This document shows positions 22,494 to 33,089 of a stretch of DNA of 64,000 bases, in pieces (position 1 is the first letter of the stretch; every line of letters begins with the position of its first letter). Source of the DNA: Doryteuthis pealeii (Eukaryota; Mollusca; Cephalopoda; Myopsida; Loliginidae). Made by a program: the position numbers and the translations under genes. The DNA lies in NCBI GenBank assembly GCA_023376005.1, contig CM042151.1:77419510-77483509 (forward strand). Reading direction: 5' to 3'. The notes under the pieces are model-generated. The model saw only the letters and a list, made by a program, of their open reading frames with translations, made no database searches and was not told the origin of the DNA.

Positions 22494-22526
22494 TGTCTGT
22501 CTGGTCTGGTCTGGTCTGGTCTGGTC
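22494..22526. repeat. (GGTCT)n pentamer repeat
   Basis: Five or so tandem TCTGG/GGTCT units. The paralogous position near 40455-40475 has CTGGTCTGATC only once. Confidence 0.85.
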
Positions 22527-22584
22527 ATTGTATTACTGATTATATTTTGTAGGCTTTTTATACATTCCCTCATTAAGTATATCA

Positions 22585-22790
22585 TGTGGTGTAATGGTTA
22601 GCAAGCTAGATTCCTAAAAACATTGGTAATTAATTCGATTCTCACTGGCCACCCCATAATTTATTCTTTTGTCACATCTAAGCTAATCATATTTTTGCTC
22701 TTAGAACACATCATATGATGTAACCATTAACCAGCAAAATTAGCAGGTTATTCGTTTCTCACTGGGTGGAATCATCATTTTTCTTTTCAC
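22585..22790 (+). repeat. Dimer of a tRNA Gln-like SINE head
   Basis: The first unit has GTGGTGTAATGGTTAGCAAG and TTCGATTCTCACTGG. The second is more worn (GATGTAACCATTAACC, then TTCTCACTGGG). Spacing is about 125 bases. The same unit, in the other orientation, forms the five-copy array at 57872-58464. A worn counterpart is at 40520-40590. Confidence 0.65.
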
Positions 22791-22997
22791 AGCTGATTTA
22801 CATTTAGTAAATGTATTTTCTCGTTGCTATAGAACAGAGGCCTATTAGACTTACTATTTTAAAGTCCTTTTTTCTTTTTTTCTTTTTATGTATCAATTTC
22901 TTGATACACACGAATTTAATGAAAATATCTATCATGTAAATTATTTCTTCCAAATTGGTATTTCCTGTTACTGTCCCATCTAAGAGTCAAATAAAGT

Positions 22998-23239
22998 AAG
23001 TAAATCGTCGGAGTGGCCTAAAGTCAGGATCATCCAGAAAATGAGGGAGTCTATCCCCTTTTATCTAGGGCTAGACCGAGGGGATTGTTTTGGCATCTGA
23101 GGTAGAGTGCCATATGTACCATCAGCTCCTCACTTTACCTCACAGATCCCTGTGCTACTCATATGCTTAGTTAACGAGAGTCGGTATCGAATCTTGTGGT
23201 TTCTAGTCGGACGCTCTACCGACTGAGCTAAACCAGCCC
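22998..23239 (-). mobile_element. tRNA-derived SINE
   Basis: The minus strand begins GGCTGGTTTAGCTCAGTCGG with B-box region CGATACCGACTC. The body includes GGGGATAGACTCCCTCA and ends at CCACTCCGACGATTTAC. This copy has no counterpart near 40.7 kb, so it postdates the B/C duplication. Confidence 0.85.
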
Positions 23240-23548
23240 TAATTTCGTGATGGTGCTGTTCTTTCTTCCTCTTCTTTTTTTTCATCATTATCTGAAATAT
23301 ATGCTACATATATGACACTTACGTTTGTTTCTTCTTTTGTACCCCTCTCTCTCACTACCATTAATATAACTCACTCTCCCCTTCTTAATTCAAGGTTACT
23401 TGTTAATCTATATGATATTAATTTTCAGACTCTCTATACAACATTTGATGCAATAGCATTTGCTTTTTTACTTCCGACATATTACCAAATATGCTCAATA
23501 TTACTTTCTGTGTTTTGTTGAGTATTTCTCAAAAGTTTTATTACAACC
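23240..23548. other. Short unassigned spacer
   Basis: A 69-codon frame at 23312-23521 shows no family resemblance. I see nothing else here. Confidence 0.4.
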
Positions 23549-24340
23549 GATCATGCCATTTTACAGGTGATAGACAACTAAGTACAATCACAAACCAAAG
23601 TTTAATCTTATATGCACCATTTATAATCTATATTTTACACGTTGATCAAAATATATAAATGAAATAAAATCGCGTATTACAACCACCATTTGCAGTTTTT
23701 GGTAAAACTGTAATTTCCAACAACATTTTATTCAAATGAAAAAAAATGTTCCGTTTCTTTTTAAGTAAATACGACCGAATTTCGAAAATACAAACGAAAA
23801 TAAAAAAAATCAGAGTATTTAGACATTCTTTTTTTGAAAAAGACGTGATTTTTTAGATTAAAATTTAGAATATTTACTTTTTTTTTCAATAAAAAAACCC
23901 TGAGGGGGCTGTAAAATATATGTTGTCATATTCCGTTATTTATTTTAGAATTTGTTTTAAACTAAAATAAAAAAATATCGAAAAAATTATATTCTAAAAA
24001 GGCCGGGAGTAAAATATTTACATTTACTTGTCGATGAAAAAAGGGGGTGTTTTAAAATATCGTTTTCTTCTTGCATAAAAACGCCTTCGAATCGCTATAC
24101 GGTTCATATCTGGCACGGGTCACTTTTTCTGCAGGCGCCGTGTAGCGTATTTTAGGGCAGGAGGGCAGTACGACAGTATCCAAAAATATCCCAAGAATTT
24201 ACTGAAATTATTTCAACCCTTATATGAATCTGTGTACAAATTAAAAGATTGGTTGGTTGATTGATTGGTTTGGTTTTACGGCATGTCAATCCTTGTTGGG
24301 TCATTTTATGCCAAAGATGTTTTTGTTTTATTCATTATTG
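23549..24340. repeat. Second copy of the 1441-2195 segment
   Basis: Collinear with 1441-2195, including the CGAATCGCTATACGGTTC region and the SINE-like tail TTTTACGGCATGTCAATCC. In copy A this segment joins directly to the duplicated flank; here it is followed by a different dispersed repeat. This shows the A locus is a mosaic of at least two source copies. Confidence 0.7.
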
Positions 24341-24394
24341 ATGGGTACTTAATTTGTTTTAAACACATTTGTTTCTATTTAACTCATGGATAGA

Positions 24395-24790
24395 CCCTAA
24401 CAGGTACTACCTCTCCGGGTCAAGTGGACCTGGGAGCAATGGTGATGAAGGGGTGTTCCACATTTCCCAGTCCTCCAGAATTGGAACCTCACCATCAGAT
24501 AGAGTTTAATGGCATACCCAGTACATGAAGACCCCCCAGGCACTGTCTTCTAGTACAGATAATAAAAATGGATGGGCAATAGGTTTGGGACAATCATATA
24601 GGTGCTACTACTTGATTGATCTCCGATCGCCGGCCTAGTCTAAGCAAGGGCCAAAGTGAAGTGTCGCATGTCATAGACTGTTTAGCGAACAGGTTTCCGT
24701 CCTTAAGCATCACGGGCAGCCACCCAGAGCCAACAGGTGGTCCCATTGTGGTCTTACCCCTCTGCAGAGGTACAGTCAGTGTATTCTAAT
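24395..24790 (-). repeat. Dispersed repeat of about 450 bp, full-length copy
   Basis: This is the inverted counterpart of 41220-41690: both share the 'cctgttagggtc' start, CACCATTGCT, the AACTCTATCTGATGG motif and the ACCACCTGTTGGC stretch. There is no coding capacity. Ends are not flanked by clear inverted repeats, so the class (SINE or MITE) is unknown. Confidence 0.7.
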
Positions 24791-24799
24791 GCCTCTGAA

Positions 24800-25070
24800 A
24801 ACATATCGGCAATATTCACTTAATTTAGAGGAGAATGGAAAGTAAAAGTGTTTACAAGGGGTCCATCAAGTAAAATGTTTGAGAAGATTTGATTTAGTTT
24901 TAAAACGTATAAAAATGAATTCAACAGAGTATTTAAAATCAGTTCTCTCTTACGAAGGTGAATGAATAGATCCAAATGTTTATCAGATGTGAACAAAACA
25001 AAAAGAAATGTGTCCATAGCACTGTTGTATTCTGGCATCAAATTCTATATGTTATATAGCGGCTTTTTCG
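24800..25070. repeat. Extra copy of a segment at 21197-21420 and 38845-39090
   Basis: It shares CAATATTCACTTAATTTA, GGTCCATCAAGTAAAATG and AAGAAATGTGTCCATAGCA with the other two segments. It is noncoding in all three. Confidence 0.65.
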
Positions 25071-25480
25071 CTAATCTCAATCGTGTACATTAGTACTGGG
25101 GCTTTCGCTGTACCCAAAGCGATGTATGTTAGTAGTCAGCTACTGGACTTCAATCACAACAGATACGCGTATACAAAAGAGGACTCTTCTTTATTTTCTT
25201 CGGTGTGTGTGTGGTGAAGGCAAGGAGCTTAAAATGAGTGCCCGAGGGGTGTTTTGTTGACGGGAGGCGTGAAGTGTCCTTTCCGCTGTCGGGCCGGCGT
25301 CTGACCTGTCGGCTTGACCCTCTGGCTTTTTGTATTGACAACACGCCTACACATTTTTATCTTTTTGATCTGATAAGGGACCTTTGTTATATATCTCTTT
25401 ATCTTCCCCCTGCCTCCTTGACCGGAAACTATCTGTTCCGCTTTCTCTTTCTTTTTAAATATATATTTTTATCTTTCTCT
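25071..25480. other. Unassigned flank of the mariner copy
   Basis: GC-richer than its surroundings, with a 129-codon frame from 25238 that reads into the transposase region in the wrong phase. No mariner N-terminus or 5' inverted repeat is legible, so this may be a different sequence joined to a truncated mariner. Confidence 0.35.
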
Positions 25481-26478
25481 TTGTCCCTCAGTCGGAAGTT
25501 CCATATTCCGGGCGAGGACAATACAACAGCATACTTTGCGTTTGTACAGCAGAATTCATCGAAAATATGCAGAAAAATGTGTTGGGGGACCCTGGCTTTG
25601 GAATTCGAGCTTTGTCACGGGAATTGAATGTTGCAGCCTCTACCATGAACCTTGCACTCAATGATGACCGTCGCTACTACCCATACAAGCGTCGCAGAGG
25701 TCAACCTCGAGAAAAGGCCTGTGAAAATCGTCTGACAAAGGCGAAGAAACTTCTGAGTGAAGTGAAACATCCCACTGAACCACAAACAATCTGGTTCTTT
25801 TCTGATGAGAAAAAACTTTCACCAAGATCAAAAACACAGCATGCAAAATAAAGGATGGCTTGCATACAGTCCAAAGGACACTCCTCGTATCATGCAGACT
25901 AAATTTCCCCAAAATGTGATGGTTTTTGGGGGTGTCCTCTGAGGGTGATTCGATACCTCCGCAGTTTTTCAGAGAGGGTCTCAGGTTGAATTTAGATGCC
26001 TACGTGGAGTTTCTAAACACTGTAGTCAAGCCTTGGGTAACAAGGCTAGCCAATGGGATGTCATATGTATGGCAGCAAGATTCGGTCCTCTTCACACCTC
26101 TGGGAAAAGTCAAAAATGGTTGTCGGCGAATTTTTACGACTACACCAGTCCCAATGTTTGGCCTCCGAACTCCCCAGATCTTAAACTCATGGGTTATTAT
26201 GTATGTAATGCTGTTGAGAAAGACACCAATCGCCATCTAGTACTACAAAAGCCCAGTTAATCGACAGAATTAAGATAGTTTTTGAGACCCTTCCCAGGGA
26301 AACTGATATATCGGAGCGGGATTGAAGTTGTGATCGACGCTAATGGCGTTTATTTTGAAGGAAAGTTGTTGACAGTAGTGTAATTTCGTGCCTGTGAATT
26401 TCTTTACAATCCAGTAAATTTTGTAGTTATCAAGCACTTTGTCTTTTTCCTTATGAAACTGTCAAATTTATCCCGAAC

Positions 26479-26484
<6 letters not shown>
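25481..26484 (+). pseudogene. Mariner-family transposase, broken, with 3' inverted repeat
   Basis: Pieces of a DDE/D transposase can be read in order across three frames. These are IRALSRELNVAASTM (DNA-binding helix-turn-helix), YYPYKRRRGQ, WFFSDEKK (first catalytic Asp), a REGLRLNLDAYVEFLNTVV block, SYVWQQDS (second Asp), SPNVWPPNSPDL (third acidic residue), and LIDRIKIVFETLPRET. The 3' end is GTCAAATTTATCCCGAACAC then CCTA (26461-26484) with TA after it, the expected terminal repeat and target site. Frameshifts lie near 25830, 25935 and 26090. The 5' terminal repeat is not seen. It once cut and pasted DNA at TA sites and is now inactive. Confidence 0.85.
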
Positions 26485-26523
<39 letters not shown>

Positions 26524-26639
26524 CCAAATTAGGTCGAAACAGCTGTACAGTGTTCCTACGTCGCACCTGGTATTCGCCGAATTTGCTTGTCATGATTAAT
26601 CGAATTATATAAATAAAATTTCTCTCCATGAAAAAAAAT

Positions 26640-26695
<56 letters not shown>
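26484..26695. repeat. Two long (TA)n tracts
   Basis: TA runs at about 26485-26518 and 26643-26694. The first begins exactly at the mariner terminus, which fits insertion into a TA-rich site that later expanded. Confidence 0.95.
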
Positions 26696-26697
<2 letters not shown>

Positions 26698-26699
26698 CG

Positions 26700-27019
26700 G
26701 TGTAAAATGAAATGTGAAAATGGTGTAATAAAATTATAACGAAATGTCTGTAAATGTGTCTGTTTTCCTGTTTCTTTCAGCTGCACATTTTGCAATTGAC
26801 ACCGTTAAAAATGAGGAAAGAAAACAAATCGAATTGATACAGTTAATATCTTTTCTTTAATACTTTTGATTTGAAATAAGTTATGTTTAACAATAAATGC
26901 TATCAAATAATACATTCACACCTAATTAAATACACTGGGCTACAATTACTAAGAAAATGAAACTTGAATGATAAATAATTTTAAAACAAATGTTTATTAA
27001 AAGGGAGGTAAGGAAAGCA
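26700..27019. other. AT-rich spacer, no gene seen
   Basis: Between the TA tracts and the third copy of the zinc-finger flank I see no supported feature. Confidence 0.4.
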
Positions 27020-27940
27020 AACGTAATATATTTGATTCATTCTAATTTCTCCCAGTTTCGTTGTGGATGCGTTCTTTTTCTTGTTTCTTATTCTTCCTAA
27101 TCGTAAGGGGTAGAGAAAGAGAGGAAAACAAACCTCAAAACTTGTGAACGAAAAGAACATTATGTCATTATTTTAAAAGGAATGACATTATTCTGTCACA
27201 TTTCCATTGAAATATAAACAATTTAAAGCAAAGAGTAAAAATATGATTTTAGTCTGACAAACTCGTAAATTTATTTAGATCTTTAAAATCCACATATACA
27301 ATAATCGATATATACGACTTAATTCATTGATTCTTTATGTTTACAACTTTATGACACGATTTAAAAAATATATAATTTTTTAATCATATCGTTAATTGAG
27401 TCAGAGAAAAGTTTCACTTTGAGCCATATGCCTTTAAATTATTAACAGTCCACACCAAATGATGTCGTTTTTTCCTCTATTTTTAAAATTTCTAATTTAG
27501 TTTCAAGAAAACTGTAAAAATATTTCAAGAAACCACACTTAAAATTATACCTTTCAAACATAAGTAAAATCGTCGGGGTGGCCTAATGTCGGTATGAGCC
27601 ATACAGCGAAGAAGTCTATCTCCTTTTTCATTAACGCTAGACCACGAGATTGTCTTGGTGTCTGAGGTGGAGCGCCACACCTAGTATCAGCTCCTCACTT
27701 TACCACACAGATCATACACTGAGCTGGTGTGAGTCGGTATCGAACTAGGAACCTTGTAATTCCTAGCCGGACGCACTACCGACCGAGCTAAACCAACCAT
27801 TATTCAGATAATTTTTGTTTATAAACTATGATGATGCTTCTGGTGCGGATCCAAATTCCATGATCAATTTAATCAGGTTGATAAGAATGTCTCAAGAAAA
27901 TTATCATTTTTTATCAAATTATCTTTATAGAGATTTATCT
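27020..27940. repeat. Third, diverged copy of the zinc-finger 3' flank
   Basis: Collinear with 2290-3100 and 12560-13440, from CTCCCAGTTTCG through the SINE to TTATCATTTTTTATCAAATT. It diverges from both by more than they do from each other, so it is older. No finger sequence follows it. Confidence 0.8.
27562..27799 (-). mobile_element. tRNA-derived SINE in the third flank copy
   Basis: Same position as 2721-2947 and 13062-13273 but with a complete B box region (AGTTCGATACCGACTC on the minus strand). Shared position shows the insertion is older than all three duplicates. The missing B-box bases in A and B were lost later. Confidence 0.8.
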
Positions 27941-28538
27941 ACACTAAAGTTGTAAATATTAACGTACAATGAACTTGATTCACTAATATTCAGATGTAAA
28001 ATAACCCCAAGCAGGGTAAAATGTGGTTAAAATCAATCATTTTATAAAACCTACTAGCAAAGAGAACATAAATAATTCTACCATATCTAAGTACGTTTTT
28101 CTTATGTTAATTTTACAATTTAACACAGGTTTCATTAGCACCTTCCTTGACCATTAATATATTACAGGGGAGACAACTATTAAATGATTATTATAGGATA
28201 CTTCCTTTATTTGTATTATATTCATATTTATTGTAAATTATTATATAAATTACATAAAAATGATCTGATTAACATCGAGTTTGTTTGCTTTTTGTAATTT
28301 TTACTCGAAATAAAAATTTACTATCAGGGAGGATTTAAAGAAATAATTCTAATAACAATTTGTTTTTTTGTTTTTTTGTTTTTTTTGGGGGGTGCTGATA
28401 AATTAAAATATATTGGCACAAATTGTCTAATCCGATGACAAACCACAACAATGTAAAAAGTTTAAGAATGGATGATTTCTGAAGTAATAGTAAGAAAAAG
28501 AAATTAAGCTGGCATTTTGGAAGATTATTGGATTGAGA

Positions 28539-28788
28539 GGCCGGGTTAGCTCAGTCGGTAGAGCGTTCGGCTAGAAACCACAAGGTTCCTAGTTCGATAC
28601 CGGTCCTCGCCAACTCAGCGTATGAGTAGCACAGGGATCTGTGCGGTAAAGTAAGAGCTGATGGTAGGTGTGGCGCCCATCTCAGATGCTAAAACAATCT
28701 CCTTGGTCTAGCACTATTGAAAAGGGGATAGACTCCCTCGCTGACTGGCTGATACCGACTTTAAGCCGCCCCGACGACTTTACTTATT
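28539..28788 (+). mobile_element. Full-length tRNA-derived SINE, sense orientation
   Basis: Starts GGCCGGGTTAGCTCAGTCGG, then TAGAGCGTTCGGCTAG (A box complete), then GGTTCCTAGTTCGATACC (B box). The conserved body follows, with AAGGGGATAGACTCCCTCGC, and it ends at CCCCGACGACTTTACTTA. It is the cleanest copy here and the best reference for the family. The head is most like tRNA-Lys or Arg, but the anticodon loop (GCTAGAAACC) is not reliable. Confidence 0.9.
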
Positions 28789-28789
28789 G

Positions 28790-29399
28790 GATGAATAACT
28801 TAACAAAATTTCTTTCTTTGACCAAATATCAATAGAAAATCAAAAGGAAATGGTTAGGGATCTCAGAAAACCCATTTTTTTAAAACCATAATCTTCTTAT
28901 ATTTCATTGCACACAATTCAGTCGTAAATATTCATCTCATGGATTAAACATTATACCATGTTGATTTTCTGACAACAACGTATCAGACTATAATTAATTA
29001 TTTATCAATTCGCCCTTGTACAACAACACCAAATGTTTAAATATTTTATTAATGTCTTCACTGGTACTCTTTAACATGAAGAACGCTATCAATTGCTAAT
29101 AAATAAACAAAAATATTATAATAATCTATTTATGAGTAAAATACATCTGTTTACATTCTTCTGTATATGTATATTTGATACCATATAACTATGTAAATTA
29201 TTTGTATAAAGAATAGATACTTAAAGCTATAATTGCTTGCTAAGTATTATTATTATTAGTTACTTGAAAGCATAAATTGCGTACAAACAAATAACAATTA
29301 TAAAATATAAATAGTGGAAACCATTTAATTATGTATAGGTTATTACTATTACTAAAAACGCAAATTATTGAATTCATTATACAACTATATATATATGTA

Positions 29400-29436
<37 letters not shown>

Positions 29437-30826
29437 CAGAGACAGAGAGAAAGAGAGGAGAGGGAAAAATTTACATCTTTTCCTTTTTCATTTATAAATA
29501 TATAATATATATTAATATGTTTATTTTTAAATTGGAGATTTTATGAAATGGCAGTTGCTCAAATAAGGATTGAATGTCGTGTATGGAAATAATATTTGTG
29601 ATTTTAATATTTTTTCCATAGAGCTGTATTAACTCTTTCTCTTGGGTATTTCTTGAATTGTACTTAATATCATTCTACTTATGCTACATAATTTTAATCC
29701 AATAAATACATCTTATTAATAATGGAGATTTGTATTTCTGTCTGTAACAAAAACTACGTCATAGCTCTACGTCACAGCTTATCACAATAGTCTCATGCTA
29801 TATAACCCAAATTTGAGTAAGCAATTTTAAAAATTGTTTTTTTTACTCTCGTCCTTTTTTTTTACAGTAACAAGAAGTTAACTAAAAAAATAAATACCTA
29901 CGATTTTGTGGAAAATATTCAAAATAATTGTTTGATTATAACATGCACGCTACATTTTATTTGAGAGGGACGGTGTTCAGTTTTAATTTCAAATTGTTTT
30001 ATTTATTTTTTTTTTTTTACTCCTTTAATAGATATGAGGATTTTGCTTACTCATGATACAAACCCTCTGACATTGAATTTTTAACTCCCACCCTCTCAGG
30101 CAATATCTTTCAAAAATTAATTTTTACAACTCCCGGAGGGTGTTTTCTGTTGCTAGTATATATAATTCCTGAATCTTTGGGGCATAAGTTGATGGTTATA
30201 AAAATCATAGGAAAATAATATTTGCGATCTATTATATATGAAGAACTTTTAACATATTGTAAGACAGTTTATGTAACAAAACCTTCCAGATTTTTTTTTT
30301 TACCTAATCAAGCTAAGTATCTCTATCTCATTTGGAAAAAATTAATGTCTTTCTTCCTTTGTTATCAATGAAACCATTAAAACGGCGGTGAGTTTGGTTC
30401 GATTGTTTTAGTAAATATTTTCATCGACTCTACTTTTATGCATACGTAATCTAAATTATAATTACTTATGCTGTCAGGCTAAATATGTGCAAAAAGTTTT
30501 ATGAACATTTATTCAGCAAGTTGGTGGAGAAAAATACGGATCTAAAACAGATGTATATATTAATATCCAGTTTCATTGTGATACCATTTCCTTTAGATTT
30601 GGAGTTTGCAATGTCTTATATTCTATTATTTCCTGTTCCACGTAGGCAAGTATTATTTGGGATGCAAAATGTATCGACACATTCCATAATGTTAACATAG
30701 ATATTTAATCAGAGAATGTGTTTTTTATATTTCAACAGCAAAACAAATATAAATTGGTGCATACGGACATGCCCTCCAGCTATACACATACACACCGACA
30801 CAGATATATGTATGGGTATAAAGAGT
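28790..30826. other. AT-rich region, (TG)n at 29400-29434, no gene seen
   Basis: Poly-T and TA-rich DNA. A (TATG)/(TG)n tract at about 29388-29434 is followed by a GA-rich tail. A 71-codon frame at 30485-30700 shows no family resemblance. Part of 30530-30600 matches 15460-15500 upstream of copy B. Confidence 0.5.
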
Positions 30827-31009
30827 GTCGTTTGGTTGTTTTACGGCATATCAACCCATTTTGGATTATTTAATGCCAATCAAGTCATTTAGATATCCGG
30901 TTATTTACAGTACCTATGGTCACCCATTTAAGTATTGAACAGGCTCATCACTGCTTAACTTCGGCGATCTAGTGGGAACCGATGTTTTCAACGTGACTTG
31001 ACCGTAAAC
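30827..31009 (-). mobile_element. 5S rRNA-derived SINE
   Basis: On the minus strand from 31009 the sequence follows 5S rRNA almost from its first bases: GTTTACGGTCAAGTCACG, TTGAAAACATCGG, GATCGCCGAAGTTAAGCA (box A), AATACTTAAATGGGTGACC (box C region). Similarity stops after about 105 bases. A tail then reads GGCATTAAATAATCC and GGGTTGATATGCCGTAAAAC, the complement of tails at 2133-2195 and 24248-24330. A 5S head plus a shared tail fits the SINE3 type. It is not an rRNA gene, because the 3' third of 5S is missing. Confidence 0.8.
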
Positions 31010-31389
31010 GAGTAAAAAGAAAAAAAGAATAAAATACTTGTGAGTACGGTACGACTGTATACAAAAGAAAAAAAGAAAAAAAGAAGAGAAATGACTTAAA
31101 TGCGAGGGAGAAAATTGATTGTCAAGCGACCGACTGATCACGTGATTTACGCGACTTTAGCCTGTGGTGTTGGCGACGACGACGACAGCGTAAAGGGAAC
31201 TTTTATTGACCAGACACAAAAATGGAAGTTAAACTAATTCTCTGGGGGTTAAATTCGAACTTTTCAACAGCAATGGAGAAGAGACCCTGTCGAGCAAAAG
31301 GTAATTTTGGATAATAGAAAATGAAAACCAACAATAAACATGTGTGTTATGGTTTGACGTTGTTTAAGTGTCTAATATTTATAACAATT
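31010..31389. other. Unassigned spacer
   Basis: A-rich, with a short GACGACGACGAC run near 31177. No gene seen. Confidence 0.4.
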
Positions 31390-31630
31390 TCCACTGTTGC
31401 CTGGGGCTGTAGAATACGCAGATTGCACTTCTGTTGTTGCGTATGACTAATGGGACCACATATTAGCAGTGTGTGGCGATATGTAGTTTCTGAAGACATG
31501 AGGCTGAGCAGCCTATAATATATGTACGAAGTGATCTACTTCGGCCATTACTTAGACGAAGAGGAGAGTCAGAGAATTCTGATTCGACCAATTGACTGGT
31601 CATATCAAGCCCTATTACCTATATTACTGC
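31390..31630 (+). repeat. 5' half of the 450-bp dispersed repeat
   Basis: Diverged match to 41225-41460: TGGGACCACATATTAGC, then GTGTGGCGATATG, then CGACCAATTGACTGGTC and ATCAAGCCCTA. The 3' half is absent. Copy B has the complementary 3' half at 14385-14505. Confidence 0.6.
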
Positions 31631-31818
31631 CCCGGTTGGGGTTTTCTTTTGTTGATATAATACAAATTTCTATATTTTTAAGAAAGGAGAAAATTAAAAT
31701 TGAATTAATCACATTAAGAAAGGATTAATATTTAAAAGATTAATATTTAAAAGATTGATATTTAAAAGATGAAATCATATGATCGAAGAGAAAAAATAAT
31801 ATTCGTCAAAAATGTTTC

Positions 31819-32115
31819 TCACATATTGCATTTAAATGACTCGTCTTCTTGATGTGTGCGCAGATGATATTGTAAAAACTCTTTGTAAAGAAAATCTTTC
31901 TTACATATATTGCATTTATATGTTTTCTCGTCGATATGTGAGTAAAAATGACTCATTAATATAACCTCCAGAGAAAAAGATTTGTCACATATAAGGCATT
32001 CGAATTTCTGCTGATTTCCATGGGTGCGCATATGATATGTGAAATATCGTTTGTGAAAAATCTTTTTTTCACATAAATTGCATTTCCATAGAGTCTTTCC
32101 TGTATGTTTGCGCAT
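31819..32115 (-). pseudogene. C-terminal fingers of copy C, out of frame with the main ORF
   Basis: A minus-strand open frame of 98 codons begins at the second half of finger 10 (MRKHTGK) and carries three full fingers: WKCNLCEKKIFHKRYFTYH, FECLICDKSFSLEVILMSH and YKCNICKKDFLYKEFLQYH. It then ends SFKCNM. The main frame of copy C reaches this point in another phase because of two extra bases (AT) near 32120. All three fingers keep their C2H2 ligands, so decay here is slight. Either the frameshift is recent, or the segment is still joined by an unseen splice. Without the extra AT the gene would encode thirteen fingers. Confidence 0.7.
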
Positions 32116-32963
32116 ATGATATATGAAATAAATTTGCGAAAAAAACGTTTGTTACATTCATCACACTTGTATGGCGTTCGGCATGTGCGCATGTGATTAT
32201 TCAGGTGATTCTTTCGAAAAAATACGACATTACACATTTTACATTTTAATGGTTTCTTTCCGGTATGCAAACGCATATGGACTGTTAAATTCCTTTTGTC
32301 AGAATAGCGTTTGTTACATTTATTGCATTTGTATGGTTTCTCTCTCGTATGTGTGCGCTCATGTGTTATTAAATCCGTTTTCTTAACAAATGATTTGTTA
32401 CATCTACCACATTTGAACGGCTTCTCTCCTGTATGTAAGCGTAAATGAACTGCTAAATTGCTTTTCCGGGAAAAGCATCGATTACATTCACTGCATGTAT
32501 ATGGTTTCTCGCCTGTATGTGTGCGGTCATGTGTTTTTAAATCGCTTTTCCGGGAAAAGCATTTGTTACATTTATCGCACTTGTATGGTTTTTCTCCCGT
32601 ATGTGTGCGCTTATGTCTTGCTAAATCGCCTTTCCGAGAAAAGTATTTCTTACATTTATCACATTCGTATGGTTTCTCTCCCGTATGTATGCGATCATGT
32701 GCTTTTAAATGGCTTTTCAGGGAAAAGCATTTGTCACATTTATCGCATTTATACGGTTTCTCTCCCGTATGTGTGCGATCATGAGTTGTTAAATTGCCTT
32801 TCTGAGAAAAACATTTGTCACATTTATCACATTTGTATGATTTCTCACCAGTATATGTACACTGATGTGTTATTAAATGGCTTTCATGAGGAAAACATCG
32901 ATTACATTTAATACATCTGTTTTGCATGTTTCCACTGTTTGTGCATCTAAAAATGCCTTGCAT
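31956..32963 (-). CDS. C2H2 zinc-finger protein, copy C, best preserved
   Basis: A 335-codon minus-strand frame from ATG at 32963 (a second ATG 12 codons in gives MQNRC, shared with copies A and B). Finger cores in order are FPHESHLITH, FSQKGNLTTH, FSLKSHLKAH, FSRKGDLARH, FSRKSDLKTH, FSRKSNLAVH, FVKKTDLITH, YSDKRNLTVH and FFRKNHLNNH, mostly with HTGEKP linkers. Finger 9 ends HMRTC, a Cys for the last His. Finger 10 has its Cys pair but the frame then shifts (SYIICANIQ), and the last 50 residues are out of phase. Tandem C2H2 proteins of this kind bind DNA in the nucleus; the target is unknown. No KRAB, BTB or other N-terminal domain is in the finger exon. A possible upstream exon is at 33090-33226. 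This could be a live gene with a shortened C-terminus or a young pseudogene. Confidence 0.75.
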   Translation of the reverse strand: MQGIFRCTNSGNMQNRCIKCNRCFPHESHLITHQCTYTGEKSYKCDKCDKCFSQKGNLTTHDRTHTGEKPYKCDKCDKCFSLKSHLKAHDRIHTGEKPYECDKCKKYFSRKGDLARHKRTHTGEKPYKCDKCNKCFSRKSDLKTHDRTHTGEKPYTCSECNRCFSRKSNLAVHLRLHTGEKPFKCGRCNKSFVKKTDLITHERTHTREKPYKCNKCNKRYSDKRNLTVHMRLHTGKKPLKCKMCNVVFFRKNHLNNHMRTCRTPYKCDECNKRFFRKFISYIICANIQERLYGNAIYVKKRFFTNDISHIICAPMEISRNSNALYVTNLFLWRLY

Positions 32964-33089
32964 TTTTTTAAATTGTTATTATGTCCTGTAATTCTAAACC
33001 AGTTTCGTTTTTTTTTATTCTCTTCTTTATTTATTTTAATAATTCACTTTTCAAATATTATTTATCTTAGATACTATCAAACAAATTAC

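Larger units (their letters stand above)
17092..22840. repeat. Paralogous flank of copy B (matches 32960-40720)
   Basis: Long collinear similarity to the flank of copy C is visible in blocks: 17092-17520 with 32960-33380, 17620-18060 with 33440-33900, 18075-18470 with 35130-35520, 18475-20290 with 36530-38590, and 20943-22840 with 38600-40720. The copies differ by many substitutions, by microsatellite lengths and by inserted elements, so this duplication is older than A/B. I find no gene in it other than the exon-like block at 17258-17394. Most of it is AT-rich. Confidence 0.8.

Noticed and set aside
28539..28612. Possible functional tRNA gene
   Set aside because: Good A and B boxes but the body continues into a SINE found in seven copies, and the anticodon arm is irregular.
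30903..31009. Possible 5S rRNA gene
   Set aside because: Similarity stops before the 3' third, and a SINE tail follows.
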